Of a stretch of DNA of 23,107 nt, positions 1-6,231 are shown piece after piece. The DNA is from an uncultured Collinsella sp. Lineage in GTDB: Bacteria; Actinomycetota; Coriobacteriia; Coriobacteriales; Coriobacteriaceae. Every line of letters starts with the position of its first letter. The stretch's first letter is position 1. The position numbers and the translations under genes are program-made. The notes beneath the pieces are model-generated. The model made no database searches, had not been told where the DNA came from, and saw nothing but the letters and a program-made list of their open reading frames with translations. The DNA is taken from positions 1-23,107 of the forward strand of contig CALFDL010000131.1 in assembly GCA_937950415.1 (NCBI GenBank), given 5' to 3'.

Positions 1-1246
1 CGACGGCTTGGTGGGCGTAATGCGCGATCTGGTGGATGACGGCAACACCGTGGTCGTTGTCGACCACGACACGCGCGTACTGGCGGAAGCCGACTATCTG
101 GTCGAGATGGGCCCCGTTGCCGGAGCAGGCGGCGGCAATGTGATCGCCGCGGGCGCGGTGGACGAGGTCGAGCAATCGCAGGGCAGCCGCATCGCACCGT
201 TTTTGCGCGCAGACCCCAAGCGCTTGCGGCCGCAGGTGGCTGACGACGAAATGTTCGACCGGGGCCATATCCGCATGGCGACAGATGCCATCCATACCGT
301 CAAGCCGCTTGAAGTCGATATCCCGCGCGGTCGCTTGGTCGCGGTGACGGGCGTTTCGGGTTCGGGTAAGACGACGTTGGTGCTCGAGACGCTCATTCCG
401 GCACTCAAGGCGCAGACAGCCGGCGAGCGCCTGCCGGGGCACGTGCGTTGGGTCGATGCCGAGGGCATTGCCCGTGCAAATCTGATTGACGCTACGCCCA
501 TCGGTGCCAACGTGCGTTCGACGGTAGCGACTTATGCCGACATCCATGATGAACTGCGTCGCGCCTTCGCCCGTACGCCCGAGGCTAAGGCGGCGGGATA
601 CAAGGCGGGCGCCTTTAGCTACAACACCGGCGCCTTGCGCTGCCCTACGTGCGATGGCACGGGTTCGATATCGCTCGACGTGCAGTTTTTGCCCGATGTC
701 GAGATCGTCTGCCCGTCATGTCGCGGCTCACGCTATGCAGACGCGGCCTCGCATATCCATCGCGAGGGCAAGGACGGGAGTCTGCTTACGTTGCCGCAGC
801 TCATGGACATGAGTGTGGACGAGGCCATCGACGCCACGGTGGGGCTCAAGAAAGTTCAGACGCGCTTGCAGACCTTGCACGACCTTGGCTTGGGCTATCT
901 TACGCTCGGTGAGCCCACGCCGGCGCTCTCGGGCGGCGAGGCGCAGCGCCTAAAGCTTGCGAGCGAGATGGGACGCGTGCAGGACGATGCCGTATTCGTG
1001 TTCGACGAGCCTACGATCGGCCTACATCCGCTCGATGTTCAGGTGTTGCTGAATGTGTTCGACGGCCTTGTTGCCAAAGGCGCCACGGTTATCGTGATCG
1101 AACACGATCTCGACCTTATCCGTAACTCCGATTACGTGATCGACATGGGCCCGGGCGGTGGCGACGCGGGCGGGCAAATCGTCTGCGCCGGTACGCCGGC
1201 CGACATCGCAGCCTGCTCCGCAAGCATCACCGGCCGCTACCTATAG
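1..1246 (+). CDS. UvrA-family excinuclease ATPase subunit, C-terminal part (5' truncated by window)
   Basis: The reading frame is already open at the left edge, so only about the last 414 residues are seen. The visible part begins in the Walker B/H-loop end of the first nucleotide-binding domain (VVVVDHD, then EMGP...GG). It continues into the second domain, with Walker A GVSGSGKTTL (around 352-381), a four-cysteine zinc module CPTC...CPSC (around 640-725) containing FLPDV, the signature LSGGEAQR (around 925-950), Walker B FVFDEPTIGLH and the H-loop IEHD. UvrA proteins are DNA-damage-recognising ATPase dimers of nucleotide excision repair. Walker A reads GSGKTTL rather than the usual GSGKSSL, and the RENNLK-like segment before it is not conserved. 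That suggests a UvrA-like paralogue (UvrA2/DrrC type) rather than the main UvrA, but the diagnostic UvrB-binding region lies outside the window. It converges on the ATPase gene at 2387-1287. Confidence 0.88.
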   Translation, partial: DGLVGVMRDLVDDGNTVVVVDHDTRVLAEADYLVEMGPVAGAGGGNVIAAGAVDEVEQSQGSRIAPFLRADPKRLRPQVADDEMFDRGHIRMATDAIHTVKPLEVDIPRGRLVAVTGVSGSGKTTLVLETLIPALKAQTAGERLPGHVRWVDAEGIARANLIDATPIGANVRSTVATYADIHDELRRAFARTPEAKAAGYKAGAFSYNTGALRCPTCDGTGSISLDVQFLPDVEIVCPSCRGSRYADAASHIHREGKDGSLLTLPQLMDMSVDEAIDATVGLKKVQTRLQTLHDLGLGYLTLGEPTPALSGGEAQRLKLASEMGRVQDDAVFVFDEPTIGLHPLDVQVLLNVFDGLVAKGATVIVIEHDLDLIRNSDYVIDMGPGGGDAGGQIVCAGTPADIAACSASITGRYL

Positions 1247-1248
1247 AC

Positions 1249-1281
1249 AATGAGGCAAAGGGACAGCCCCTTTGCCTCATT
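1249..1281. repeat. Perfect palindrome with AAAGGGACAG core, probable terminator between convergent genes
   Basis: Perfect 14-bp arms AATGAGGCAAAGGG and CCCTTTGCCTCATT flank a 5-nt loop. They fill nearly the whole 40-bp gap between the stop codons of two convergent genes. There is no long T-run on either side, so bidirectional termination is plausible but not proven. The inner 19 nt differ at one base from the palindrome at 2479-2513, while the outer arms differ completely. Confidence 0.7.
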
Positions 1282-1286
1282 GATGC

Positions 1287-2387
1287 CTATTTCACGCATT
1301 GAGCCGCGAGATAGTCGCGGAAGAATGGCAATTCAAATGCGACGAGCCCTCGTCCTCGTTCCCCGATGATGCCGGCATCTATCATGCGGCGTCGGTAGCG
1401 GGAGACCTGCTGTGGCGAACGCTTAAGGCGCTCGACAAGATCAGCGGTGGTGGACTCTTCCTCGTCATCGAGCATGGCGATGAGGAATCGCTTGTCCTCT
1501 GCAGTGAGTTCCCGATAGGTTGTCGCGAGGATTCGGTCGTCCATCTCGTCGCGCGCGATTTTGATTCCCAGGTCAAAGTCGCGTGACGAGATTTCCTTCG
1601 AATCGCTTGTGAGATCCCAGGCACGGTAGCCTACGAGTTGCAATAGGAAGGGAAAACCAGAGATCGAGCGAACGGCTCTATCGATTCCCTCAGCATCTGC
1701 CAGGCGATCGTTTTCCTGGATTGTGCGAATCAAGGCCTCGCGCACGTCATAGTCGGCAATGCGACCCAGATGATATTGTTGGGCGCGGCGAAGGAACGAG
1801 ACCGTCTTGTGGTTCAGTAGCGTCGATACGTTGTTGGGAAGTCCCGCCATGAGCAGCGCGACGCGTTTCCCATCGGTCACAAAGTGCTGATACGTCGCTG
1901 CGAGCTGAATCATCTCGTCGAGTGTCGGGTCCACCTCGTCAACCGTGACGAGCAGACCGGTGCCCGCCTCGTTGAGCTGGTCGATGATGTCGCTCATGCG
2001 ATAACGCCAGGTTGAGGCATCGTGAACGCGATTGACCTCGATGCTGCCGAGCGGTGCAATTCCGAGACCGGTGATTTCGAAGTGGCTGGACGGGTCGATG
2101 AGATGGGCTGTGGCACGTTTCGCCCCGAACTCGATTTCCTCAAGCATTCCCGGGAGCGCGGTCGTCTTTACGGCTATCCAGCCGTGGGATTCAGCCCTTG
2201 TCGCGAGCGACGACATGAGAGCGGTTTTACCGGTTCCACGCGCGCCTGAGAAGATCGAGGTCAATTCTGGGCGCCTGCGCTGGCTCAAGAAGGCACGGTC
2301 CAGATCACGAATGATCTCCTGCCTTCCGGCAAGATGTGCGGGAACCTCACCAAAACTAGGAGTAAACGGGTTTTCGAGATACTCCAC
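1287..2387 (-). CDS. AAA-type ATPase with C-terminal winged helix (STAND/Orc1-Cdc6-like ATP-binding protein)
   Basis: A 366-residue cytosolic P-loop ATPase. It starts with GTG, preceded at a good distance by GAAGGAGGG, which fixes the start. Walker A is GARGTGKT (residues 48-55) and Walker B with the catalytic acid is LLVTVDEVD (145-153). A sensor-1-like stretch lies in VALLMAGLP. The last 65 or so residues, from LTAEDKRFLIAMLDD, look like a winged helix-turn-helix with SPQQVSRYRRRMIDAGII as recognition region. Proteins of this build are common in actinobacteria and archaea as lone ATP-dependent DNA-binding or signalling proteins, and their exact role is usually unknown. The gene stands alone: it converges with the UvrA-like gene and lies downstream of trmL in the same direction, but with its own very AT-rich promoter region of phased TTAA repeats. 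Autoregulation through the winged helix is an inference. Confidence 0.8.
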   Translation of the reverse strand: MEYLENPFTPSFGEVPAHLAGRQEIIRDLDRAFLSQRRRPELTSIFSGARGTGKTALMSSLATRAESHGWIAVKTTALPGMLEEIEFGAKRATAHLIDPSSHFEITGLGIAPLGSIEVNRVHDASTWRYRMSDIIDQLNEAGTGLLVTVDEVDPTLDEMIQLAATYQHFVTDGKRVALLMAGLPNNVSTLLNHKTVSFLRRAQQYHLGRIADYDVREALIRTIQENDRLADAEGIDRAVRSISGFPFLLQLVGYRAWDLTSDSKEISSRDFDLGIKIARDEMDDRILATTYRELTAEDKRFLIAMLDDEEESTTADLVERLKRSPQQVSRYRRRMIDAGIIGERGRGLVAFELPFFRDYLAAQCVK

Positions 2388-2410
2388 TGTGCCCTCCTTC
2401 AGCGTCTCGA

Positions 2411-2470
2411 GTTAACTTCATTTTATTTTAGTTAATTTCAGTTAAAAGCGATTAATTACGTTTAACTATA
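2411..2470 (-). promoter_or_regulatory. Helically phased TTAA repeats in the ATPase gene promoter
   Basis: In a 60-bp AT-rich stretch just upstream of the ATPase GTG, TTAA occurs at 2412, 2432, 2442, 2452 and 2462, exactly on a 10-bp grid. Decamers at 2411 (GTTAACTTCA) and 2431 (GTTAATTTCA) are nearly identical. Only the unit at 2421 breaks the pattern. TAAAAT-like -10 hexamers can be read on the minus strand here. The spacing puts each repeat on one face of the helix, fitting intrinsic curvature or an array of operator sites. Confidence 0.5.
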
Positions 2471-2478
2471 TGGCGCTT

Positions 2479-2513
2479 GAATGTGACAAAGGGACAGCTC
2501 CTTTGTCACATTC
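2479..2513. repeat. Perfect palindrome with AAAGGGACAG core at the 3' end of trmL
   Basis: Perfect 14-bp arms GAATGTGACAAAGG and CCTTTGTCACATTC enclose a 7-nt loop GACAGCT. The inner CAAAGGGACAGCTCCTTTG is the same as at 1249-1281 apart from one base. The trmL stop codon and its last Met codon are part of the right arm. On the minus strand no T-run follows the stem, so it is at best a weak or Rho-assisted terminator. Confidence 0.7.
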
Positions 2514-3105
2514 CCGGAAAGCCTGTTTGGCGCAGGGCCTCGTAGAGGACGATGGCGGCGCTGTTGGAGAGGTTGAGAGCGCTGATGCGGTAGTCGTCCG
2601 GGTCGACGAAGTTGCCGCAGATATCCTGTCGAAGGATGGCTTCGTGGCTGTCCTCGGTATGCCCGAGCGACTCCTCGTGGGCCTCCCAGGCGTCGGCGTT
2701 TTCGAGCGAGTCGCAATCGCGCAACATGGGGATGCGCTCGCAGCGCTCGGGCGCCGCGGCAAGCAGTGGCTCGGGAATGCCCGAGCTCTCGCTGCCAAAG
2801 ACCAAGTAGTCACCGTCACGGTAGGTGCTTTGCGCATAGGTCCTGCGCGCCTTTTTGGTCAGCAGATGCAGACGCTCGTCGGTAGGGGAGAGGCCGTTAC
2901 GCGCAAGGAAATCCTCCCAGCCGGCATAAGTCGTCACGTCCAAGTTTTGCCAGTAGCCCAGACCGGCGCGACGTACCGTCTTGTCGTCGAGCGAAAACCC
3001 CAGCGGCTCCACCAGATGCAGGCGGGCGCCGGTAACCACGCAGGTGCGGCCGATATTGCCCGTATTGGCCGGAATCTCGGGCGCATACAGCACAATGTTG
3101 AACAT
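2506..3105 (-). CDS. trmL: tRNA (cytidine/uridine-2'-O-)-methyltransferase, TrmL family (SPOUT)
   Basis: A 199-residue SPOUT-class enzyme. TrmL 2'-O-methylates the wobble nucleotide 34 of tRNA-Leu isoacceptors using S-adenosylmethionine. It begins FNIVLYAPEIPANTGNIGRT (residues 2-21), the family hallmark. It continues with FGSESSGIP (103-111) and ALNLSNSAAIVLYEALRQ (176-193), which form the trefoil knot and SAM pocket. The open frame extends further upstream, but AAGGAGATTC directly precedes the Met used here and the conserved domain begins at that residue. The usual RIPM...SLNLSN segment is interrupted by about 40 extra residues (LRDCDSLEN to DPDDYRI), making the protein about 40 residues longer than E. 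coli TrmL. A terminator separates it from the upstream cobW-type gene, so it may have its own promoter in the short gap. Confidence 0.88.
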   Translation of the reverse strand: MFNIVLYAPEIPANTGNIGRTCVVTGARLHLVEPLGFSLDDKTVRRAGLGYWQNLDVTTYAGWEDFLARNGLSPTDERLHLLTKKARRTYAQSTYRDGDYLVFGSESSGIPEPLLAAAPERCERIPMLRDCDSLENADAWEAHEESLGHTEDSHEAILRQDICGNFVDPDDYRISALNLSNSAAIVLYEALRQTGFPGM

Positions 3106-3123
3106 GAATCTCCTTGGCTCAGA

Positions 3124-3161
3124 ACGAAAAACCACCACGAAGGGCACCTTCGTGGTGGTTT
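3124..3161 (-). terminator. Rho-independent terminator after the CobW-type gene
   Basis: A 15-bp perfect stem (AAACCACCACGAAGG paired with its complement) has a 3-nt loop. On the minus strand it is followed by TTTTTCGTTCT. It lies 40 bp past the stop codon of the CobW-type GTPase gene and just upstream of trmL. Confidence 0.85.
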
Positions 3162-3200
3162 GGCGGTTACGTAAGCGGAAAAATACCCGCTTGGATAAAC

Positions 3201-4331
3201 CTAGGCGCGGTGCCAGTCGGTCAGGCAGGCATCGAGGGAGGCGATGAGCGCATCCTTGTCCATGTGACGGCCGATGATGCACAGGCTCGTCATACGGTCG
3301 CCCGTCTCGTCGTCCCAAATCTGCATGATCTCGGGGTTTTCGTCGATGATCTTCTGCTTCTCGCCCTCGGGCGCCGAGTCGACAAACAGGCCGTTCTCCA
3401 TCAGGCGCATCTGGTGGCCGGCCTGCTCAAACATGTAGCACATGTCCGGATTGCCGGTCTGCCACAGCGGACCCTTGACGCGGATGACCTCGTCGGGCCA
3501 CTCCTGCTCAACAAAATCGGTGAACTTCTGCAGGTCAAACGGCTTGCGGCGCGAGTACACAAAGGTCTCGATGTCGTACTCGAGCACCTCGGGGTCGTCG
3601 TGCTCCTCGGGGTGCTCCATGGCCTCGATCCAGGCGGCGGAGTTGTAGGCGCGCATAAAGTCGAAGCGGTCGGTATCGAGCAGCTCCTCCATGGGGACCT
3701 CGCCGTTTTGGGCCTCGACAATCACAGCGTCTTTCTGCAGGCTGCGCACGATGGCCTTGAGCTCGGCGATCTGCTCAGGGCTCACGGTATCGGTCTTGTT
3801 GAGGATCAGCGTGGAGCAGAACTCGATCTGCTGGATGAGCAGGCTTTCGATGTCGTCCTCGTCGATATCCTCTGCCAGCAGGTCGCGGCCGCCATTGAAC
3901 TCGTCGTACATGCGGGCGCAGTCGACCACGGCCACGATGTTGTCGAGCGCGAGCTTGGGCTCGCCGCCCACCTTAGCCTCATCGCAGAAGCTCGAGATGG
4001 TGTAGGCGATGGGGATAGGCTCGCAAATGCCCGAAGCCTCGATGATGATGTAGTCGAAGTTGCCCGAATCGGCGATGCCCTGCAGCTGGTTAGCAAGGTC
4101 GTCCGAAAGCGTGCAGCAGATGCAGCCGTTGGTGAGCGGGATGAGGTCGTCGGTCTCGGAAAGGCCGCCGTCGGCGATAAGGCTGGCGTCGACGTTGATC
4201 TCGCCGATATCGTTGACGATCACGGCGGCGCGGATGCCGCCGTCGTTAGCGAGGATGTGGTTGAGCAGCGTGGTCTTGCCGGCACCGAGGTATCCGGTAA
4301 GCATGATGATCTTCACGGGTTTGTTGGGCAT
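3201..4331 (-). CDS. CobW/CobP47K-family G3E GTPase (metal-handling GTPase)
   Basis: A 376-residue cytosolic G3E GTPase. Walker A GYLGAGKT is at residues 13-20. The metal-binding NGCICC motif (Cys70, Cys72, Cys73) is complete. Walker B/G3 is IIIEASGICEP (95-105), and the guanine-specificity motif NKTD is at 178-181. The C-terminal CobW_C domain starts around YDIETFVYSRRKPFDL. Relatives (CobW, YjiA, ZNG1/YeiR) load or chaperone metals such as zinc or cobalt into target enzymes. The target here is not evident, and no Zur-type site was recognised. The second in-frame ATG is chosen as start because AAAGGAGGG lies just before it; an upstream ATG seven codons earlier would put that ribosome binding site inside the gene. 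It follows the ArsC-like gene on the same strand with an 86-bp gap. Confidence 0.9.
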   Translation of the reverse strand: MPNKPVKIIMLTGYLGAGKTTLLNHILANDGGIRAAVIVNDIGEINVDASLIADGGLSETDDLIPLTNGCICCTLSDDLANQLQGIADSGNFDYIIIEASGICEPIPIAYTISSFCDEAKVGGEPKLALDNIVAVVDCARMYDEFNGGRDLLAEDIDEDDIESLLIQQIEFCSTLILNKTDTVSPEQIAELKAIVRSLQKDAVIVEAQNGEVPMEELLDTDRFDFMRAYNSAAWIEAMEHPEEHDDPEVLEYDIETFVYSRRKPFDLQKFTDFVEQEWPDEVIRVKGPLWQTGNPDMCYMFEQAGHQMRLMENGLFVDSAPEGEKQKIIDENPEIMQIWDDETGDRMTSLCIIGRHMDKDALIASLDACLTDWHRA

Positions 4332-4365
4332 GTGCCCTCCTTTGTTAGACATGGCTTACAGTTAA

Positions 4366-4371
4366 ATCATA
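4366..4371 (-). promoter_or_regulatory. Candidate -10 element for the CobW-type gene
   Basis: The minus strand reads TATGAT (5 of 6 to TATAAT) about 35 bp upstream of the chosen ATG, in the only AT-rich part of the gap. No convincing -35 hexamer is at the right distance, so the call is tentative. Confidence 0.3.
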
Positions 4372-4417
4372 TGCCAAACGCCTGCTCTTATACCCACGCG
4401 CCGGCAAATAACACAGG

Positions 4418-4756
4418 CTACTCCCAGGCTCCCCACACATCGGGGCAATAACCGACGGTGGCCTTTTTGCCGTTGCGCACGATGGGCTCGGCTAGAACCT
4501 GCTGATTCTCGAGCAGCTTGTCAAAGCGCTGGCTGGGGGTGAGGTGCTGGATGAGCGCGAGCGTCTCCTCGTCCTTGGCTTTGGGGTTGAGCAGCTTGTC
4601 GATGCCGCCGACCGCCTGCATCACGCTCGTGAGCTCGCCTTTGCTCATCTCCTTTTCCTTAAGGTCGATAAACTGCACCTTAATGCGGCGCTCTTTAAAG
4701 AAGCGCTGCGCCTTCTTGGTGTCGAAGGACTTCTTAGTCCCGAATATCTGAATCAT
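4418..4756 (-). CDS. ArsC/Spx-family thioredoxin-fold protein lacking the usual N-terminal cysteine
   Basis: A 112-residue protein of the arsenate reductase/Spx/YffB superfamily. It begins with the beta strand IQIFGTKKSFDTKKAQRFF, then the family-typical KVQFIDLKEKEMSKGEL, a GGIDKLL helix region, and PIVRNGKKATVGYCPDVW close to the end (cis-Pro strand plus the ATVGY turn). Length and layout match ArsC-like proteins. Family members normally carry a redox Cys at the position where this one has Ser (residue 10, GTKKSFD). The only Cys visible is near the C-terminus in GYCPDVW, so classical arsenate reduction or Spx-type redox sensing is doubtful. The start ATG lacks a strong Shine-Dalgarno; a GGCGG run is tied up in a hairpin just upstream. 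The leader contains a long hairpin (4800-4897). The cobW-type gene follows. Confidence 0.8.
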   Translation of the reverse strand: MIQIFGTKKSFDTKKAQRFFKERRIKVQFIDLKEKEMSKGELTSVMQAVGGIDKLLNPKAKDEETLALIQHLTPSQRFDKLLENQQVLAEPIVRNGKKATVGYCPDVWGAWE

Positions 4757-4762
4757 TTAGTT

Positions 4763-4784
4763 CCGCCGTTCTAACGAACGGCGG
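4763..4784 (-). promoter_or_regulatory. Hairpin directly before the ArsC-like start codon
   Basis: CCGCCGTTC and GAACGGCGG pair perfectly (9 bp) around a 4-nt loop, ending 6 nt before the ATG on the minus strand. The only purine-rich ribosome-binding candidate (GGCGGAA) is half inside this stem. Structure-controlled translation is therefore possible; no T-run follows, so it is not a typical terminator. Confidence 0.45.
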
Positions 4785-4799
4785 TCACCTCGACGCTGC

Positions 4800-4897
4800 A
4801 AAGCCATCTGATGGGCAATCTGCCTTTCAATCGTCGGGCGCGGGCAAAAGCCCAGCGCCCTCCTCTTTCAAGGCACCTTACCTCATCAGCTGGCTTT
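4800..4897 (-). ncRNA. Long imperfect hairpin (about 98 nt), candidate structured leader or small RNA
   Basis: Working inward on the minus strand, five helices stack: AAAGCCA with TGGCTTT (7 bp), CTGATG with CATCAG (6), GGTAA with TTGCC including one G-U pair (5), TGCCTT with AAGGCA (6), and a GC-rich apical stem of 10 bp with one bulged base and an all-T tetraloop (on the minus strand). Small internal loops separate them. The G-U pair would be an A-C mismatch on the other strand, which favours a minus-strand transcript. It lies between the flavin reductase gene and the ArsC-like gene, in the probable leader of the latter. No known riboswitch family was recognised. It could also be a decayed palindromic element or an attenuator. 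Confidence 0.4.
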
Positions 4898-4938
4898 TCG
4901 CTGACTTTGATGGAACATCGAGGCGACCGCCGCTGGAC

Positions 4939-5562
4939 TTAACGAATAAAGTTGGTGCGCTCGCGATCGGCCGTAGGGGCTTCGATGCCGGCGGCCTTGC
5001 CTGCCTCGATGCAGCGCAGGAGCCAAGCCATGTTCTTGCCGATGTTGCGCATGGTGGCCAGACCCTCGGCGTCCTGGGCGGCCTCGCCCGGCATGGCACC
5101 AAAGACGTTGTTCCAGTACGTGGAGGCGACCACGGGCATCTGGTTGATGGTGAAGTACTTGTTGAGCACATCGAAGGTGGTCGACGTGCCGCCTCGACGG
5201 GCGACGGCGACCGCAGCGCCCGGCTTGTGCGCGAAGGCCTTGCTGCCAGCATAAAACGCGCGGTCGAGGGCCGAGAGGATGCGGCCGCTGGGGTGCGCGT
5301 AATAGACGGGCGAGCCAAAGACAAAGCCGTCTGCCTGCTCGGCGGCGGCAATGAGCTCGTTGACCACGTCGTCGTCAAAGGTGCAGCGGTAATCGAGCTT
5401 GCCGCACCGGCCACAGCCAATGCAGTCGCGAATGGGCTTGGCGCCCAGCTGGAACACCTCGGTATCGATACCCTCGGCATGCAATTGCTCGGCGACTTCG
5501 GCAAGCGCGCGAGCGGTGTTGCCGTTTGCCTTGGGGCTACCGTTGACTAAAAGAACCTTCAT
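4939..5562 (-). CDS. Flavodoxin-fold NAD(P)H-dependent FMN reductase / multimeric flavodoxin
   Basis: A 207-residue flavodoxin-like oxidoreductase of the NADPH-dependent FMN reductase family. Residues 1-20 give the first beta strand and the FMN phosphate loop NGSPKANGNT (7-16). Next come CIGCGRCGKLDYRC (Cys47, 50, 53, 60), typical of the iron-sulfur/flavin or disulfide-bearing branch, and the second flavin loop GSPVYYAHPSG. The third loop is RRGGTSTTFDVLNKYF. Such enzymes reduce quinones, nitro or azo compounds, or supply electrons from NAD(P)H; the physiological substrate cannot be read. The start is the ATG preceded by GAGGGAG, where the conserved domain begins. The frame stays open for another 148 codons upstream, but that stretch has no coding look and overlaps the transposase relic. 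Downstream on the same strand, past the hairpin region, is the ArsC-like gene. Confidence 0.85.
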   Translation of the reverse strand: MKVLLVNGSPKANGNTARALAEVAEQLHAEGIDTEVFQLGAKPIRDCIGCGRCGKLDYRCTFDDDVVNELIAAAEQADGFVFGSPVYYAHPSGRILSALDRAFYAGSKAFAHKPGAAVAVARRGGTSTTFDVLNKYFTINQMPVVASTYWNNVFGAMPGEAAQDAEGLATMRNIGKNMAWLLRCIEAGKAAGIEAPTADRERTNFIR

Positions 5563-5896
5563 CACAAACTCCCTCTGCTGTCGATGACTTATGCAGAGGA
5601 TTATCGCATGAGCGGGCGGATGGCGTGGGGCGCGATGCCGGCTCCGAGGGCCCACGGCAGGCTCGCTCACCAGGTACGTGCGGGATACGGTCCAGAGGAT
5701 GTTGGAGTGCGGGGCCTCGTGCGAGCAGATTGTAAGGGGTCTGGGCGGGTCGCCCTCGATGGTGAGCTTTGAGGTCTTGGAAGGCGGGCTGCTGCGGAGG
5801 CTATGATTTATACTAAGGCGGCTGCTATCGAGTAATTCACGCTTGGTTTGATTCGATTGTGAACGCGCAGCTAGGACGGAAAGCAAAGGAAGTTCT
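5563..5896. other. Gene-poor gap of 334 bp: promoter side of the reductase gene plus transposase relic
   Basis: The stretch next to the reductase gene is presumably its promoter. The middle is filled by the broken helix-turn-helix fragment listed separately. The last 90 bp become AT-rich and lead into the small membrane protein gene; the hexamers TTTATACT and TAATTC are visible but no clear promoter pair was found. Confidence 0.5.
5635..5806 (+). pseudogene. Frameshifted relic of an IS30-type transposase N-terminus (HTH)
   Basis: An ATG at 5635 reads MPAPRAHGRL and then loses the frame. In the next frame, from 5666 to the TGA at 5804-5806, the translation contains TVQRMLECGASCEQIVRGL followed by GGSPSMVSFEVL. 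This matches the layout of the helix-turn-helix that opens IS30-family transposases (ERML-x-EG-x-S-x-x-x-IAR-x-LGRSPSTVSREV). The catalytic DDE region is absent and no terminal inverted repeats were found, so this is a small degenerate remnant. Identification rests on pattern recall and should be treated as probable. Confidence 0.45.
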
Positions 5897-6217
5897 ATGG
5901 AAACAGAGGATGCTGTCTGCTTGATGACTTCGATTGCCCTGATTCTTCTTTCAATCCAATACAGAAGAGGAAGATGGCTCAGCTCAATTGCTGGATATGA
6001 TGTCACAAAAAGGGAGAGCGGGATTGATATATGCCCTTACGCAAAGTTGATTTCTTCTGTGACGTTATGGATGGGGCTGCTGTTTTTCTTGTGGGCGGTA
6101 GAGGGCTGGGTACGCGATTGGAATACCAGTGTTTTTGAAGTTTTGGTTCTACTTCTGTTCAGCTTGGCCTCTTTGTCGTTCATGCGGCTCGTTAGGTTTG
6201 TGTTTATGAGGCGATAG
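5897..6217 (+). CDS. Small two-helix membrane protein, DUF3784-like
   Basis: A 106-residue protein preceded by AAAGGAAG seven bases from its ATG. It has an N-terminal hydrophobic segment (roughly residues 7-20), then a basic loop RRGRWLSSIAGYDVTKRESG and a helix LISSVTLWMGLLFFLWAV. A second hydrophobic stretch VFEVLVLLLFSLASLSFM and a basic tail RFVFMRR follow. The order hydrophobic strand, basic turn, AGY-D, then paired membrane helices recalls the DUF3784 family of small integral membrane proteins of unknown function. Its base composition is clearly more AT-rich than its neighbours, and it sits beside a transposase relic, which suggests horizontal origin. The role is unknown. Confidence 0.55.
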   Translation: METEDAVCLMTSIALILLSIQYRRGRWLSSIAGYDVTKRESGIDICPYAKLISSVTLWMGLLFFLWAVEGWVRDWNTSVFEVLVLLLFSLASLSFMRLVRFVFMRR

Positions 6218-6231
6218 CCAGCGGAAGCGGG

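Noticed and set aside
3124..3161. Inverted repeat considered as a further member of the AAAGGGACAG palindrome family
   Set aside because: It lacks the core, has a 3-nt loop and a T-run, so it is an ordinary terminator.
4332..4352. Upstream ATG for the CobW-type gene
   Set aside because: Using it would bury the AAAGGAGGG ribosome binding site within the coding region; the second ATG is correctly spaced.
3114..4451. A long open frame (445 codons) on the plus strand opposite the CobW-type gene
   Set aside because: It is the mirror frame of a well-recognised GTPase gene in GC-rich DNA; its translation (rich in Val, Leu, His, Asp) has no domain and the start lies in the terminator region.
5563..6006. 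148-codon upstream extension of the flavin reductase frame
   Set aside because: The conserved flavodoxin domain and a good GAGGGAG site fix the start at 5562; the extension has no family resemblance and runs antisense to the transposase relic and the small membrane gene.
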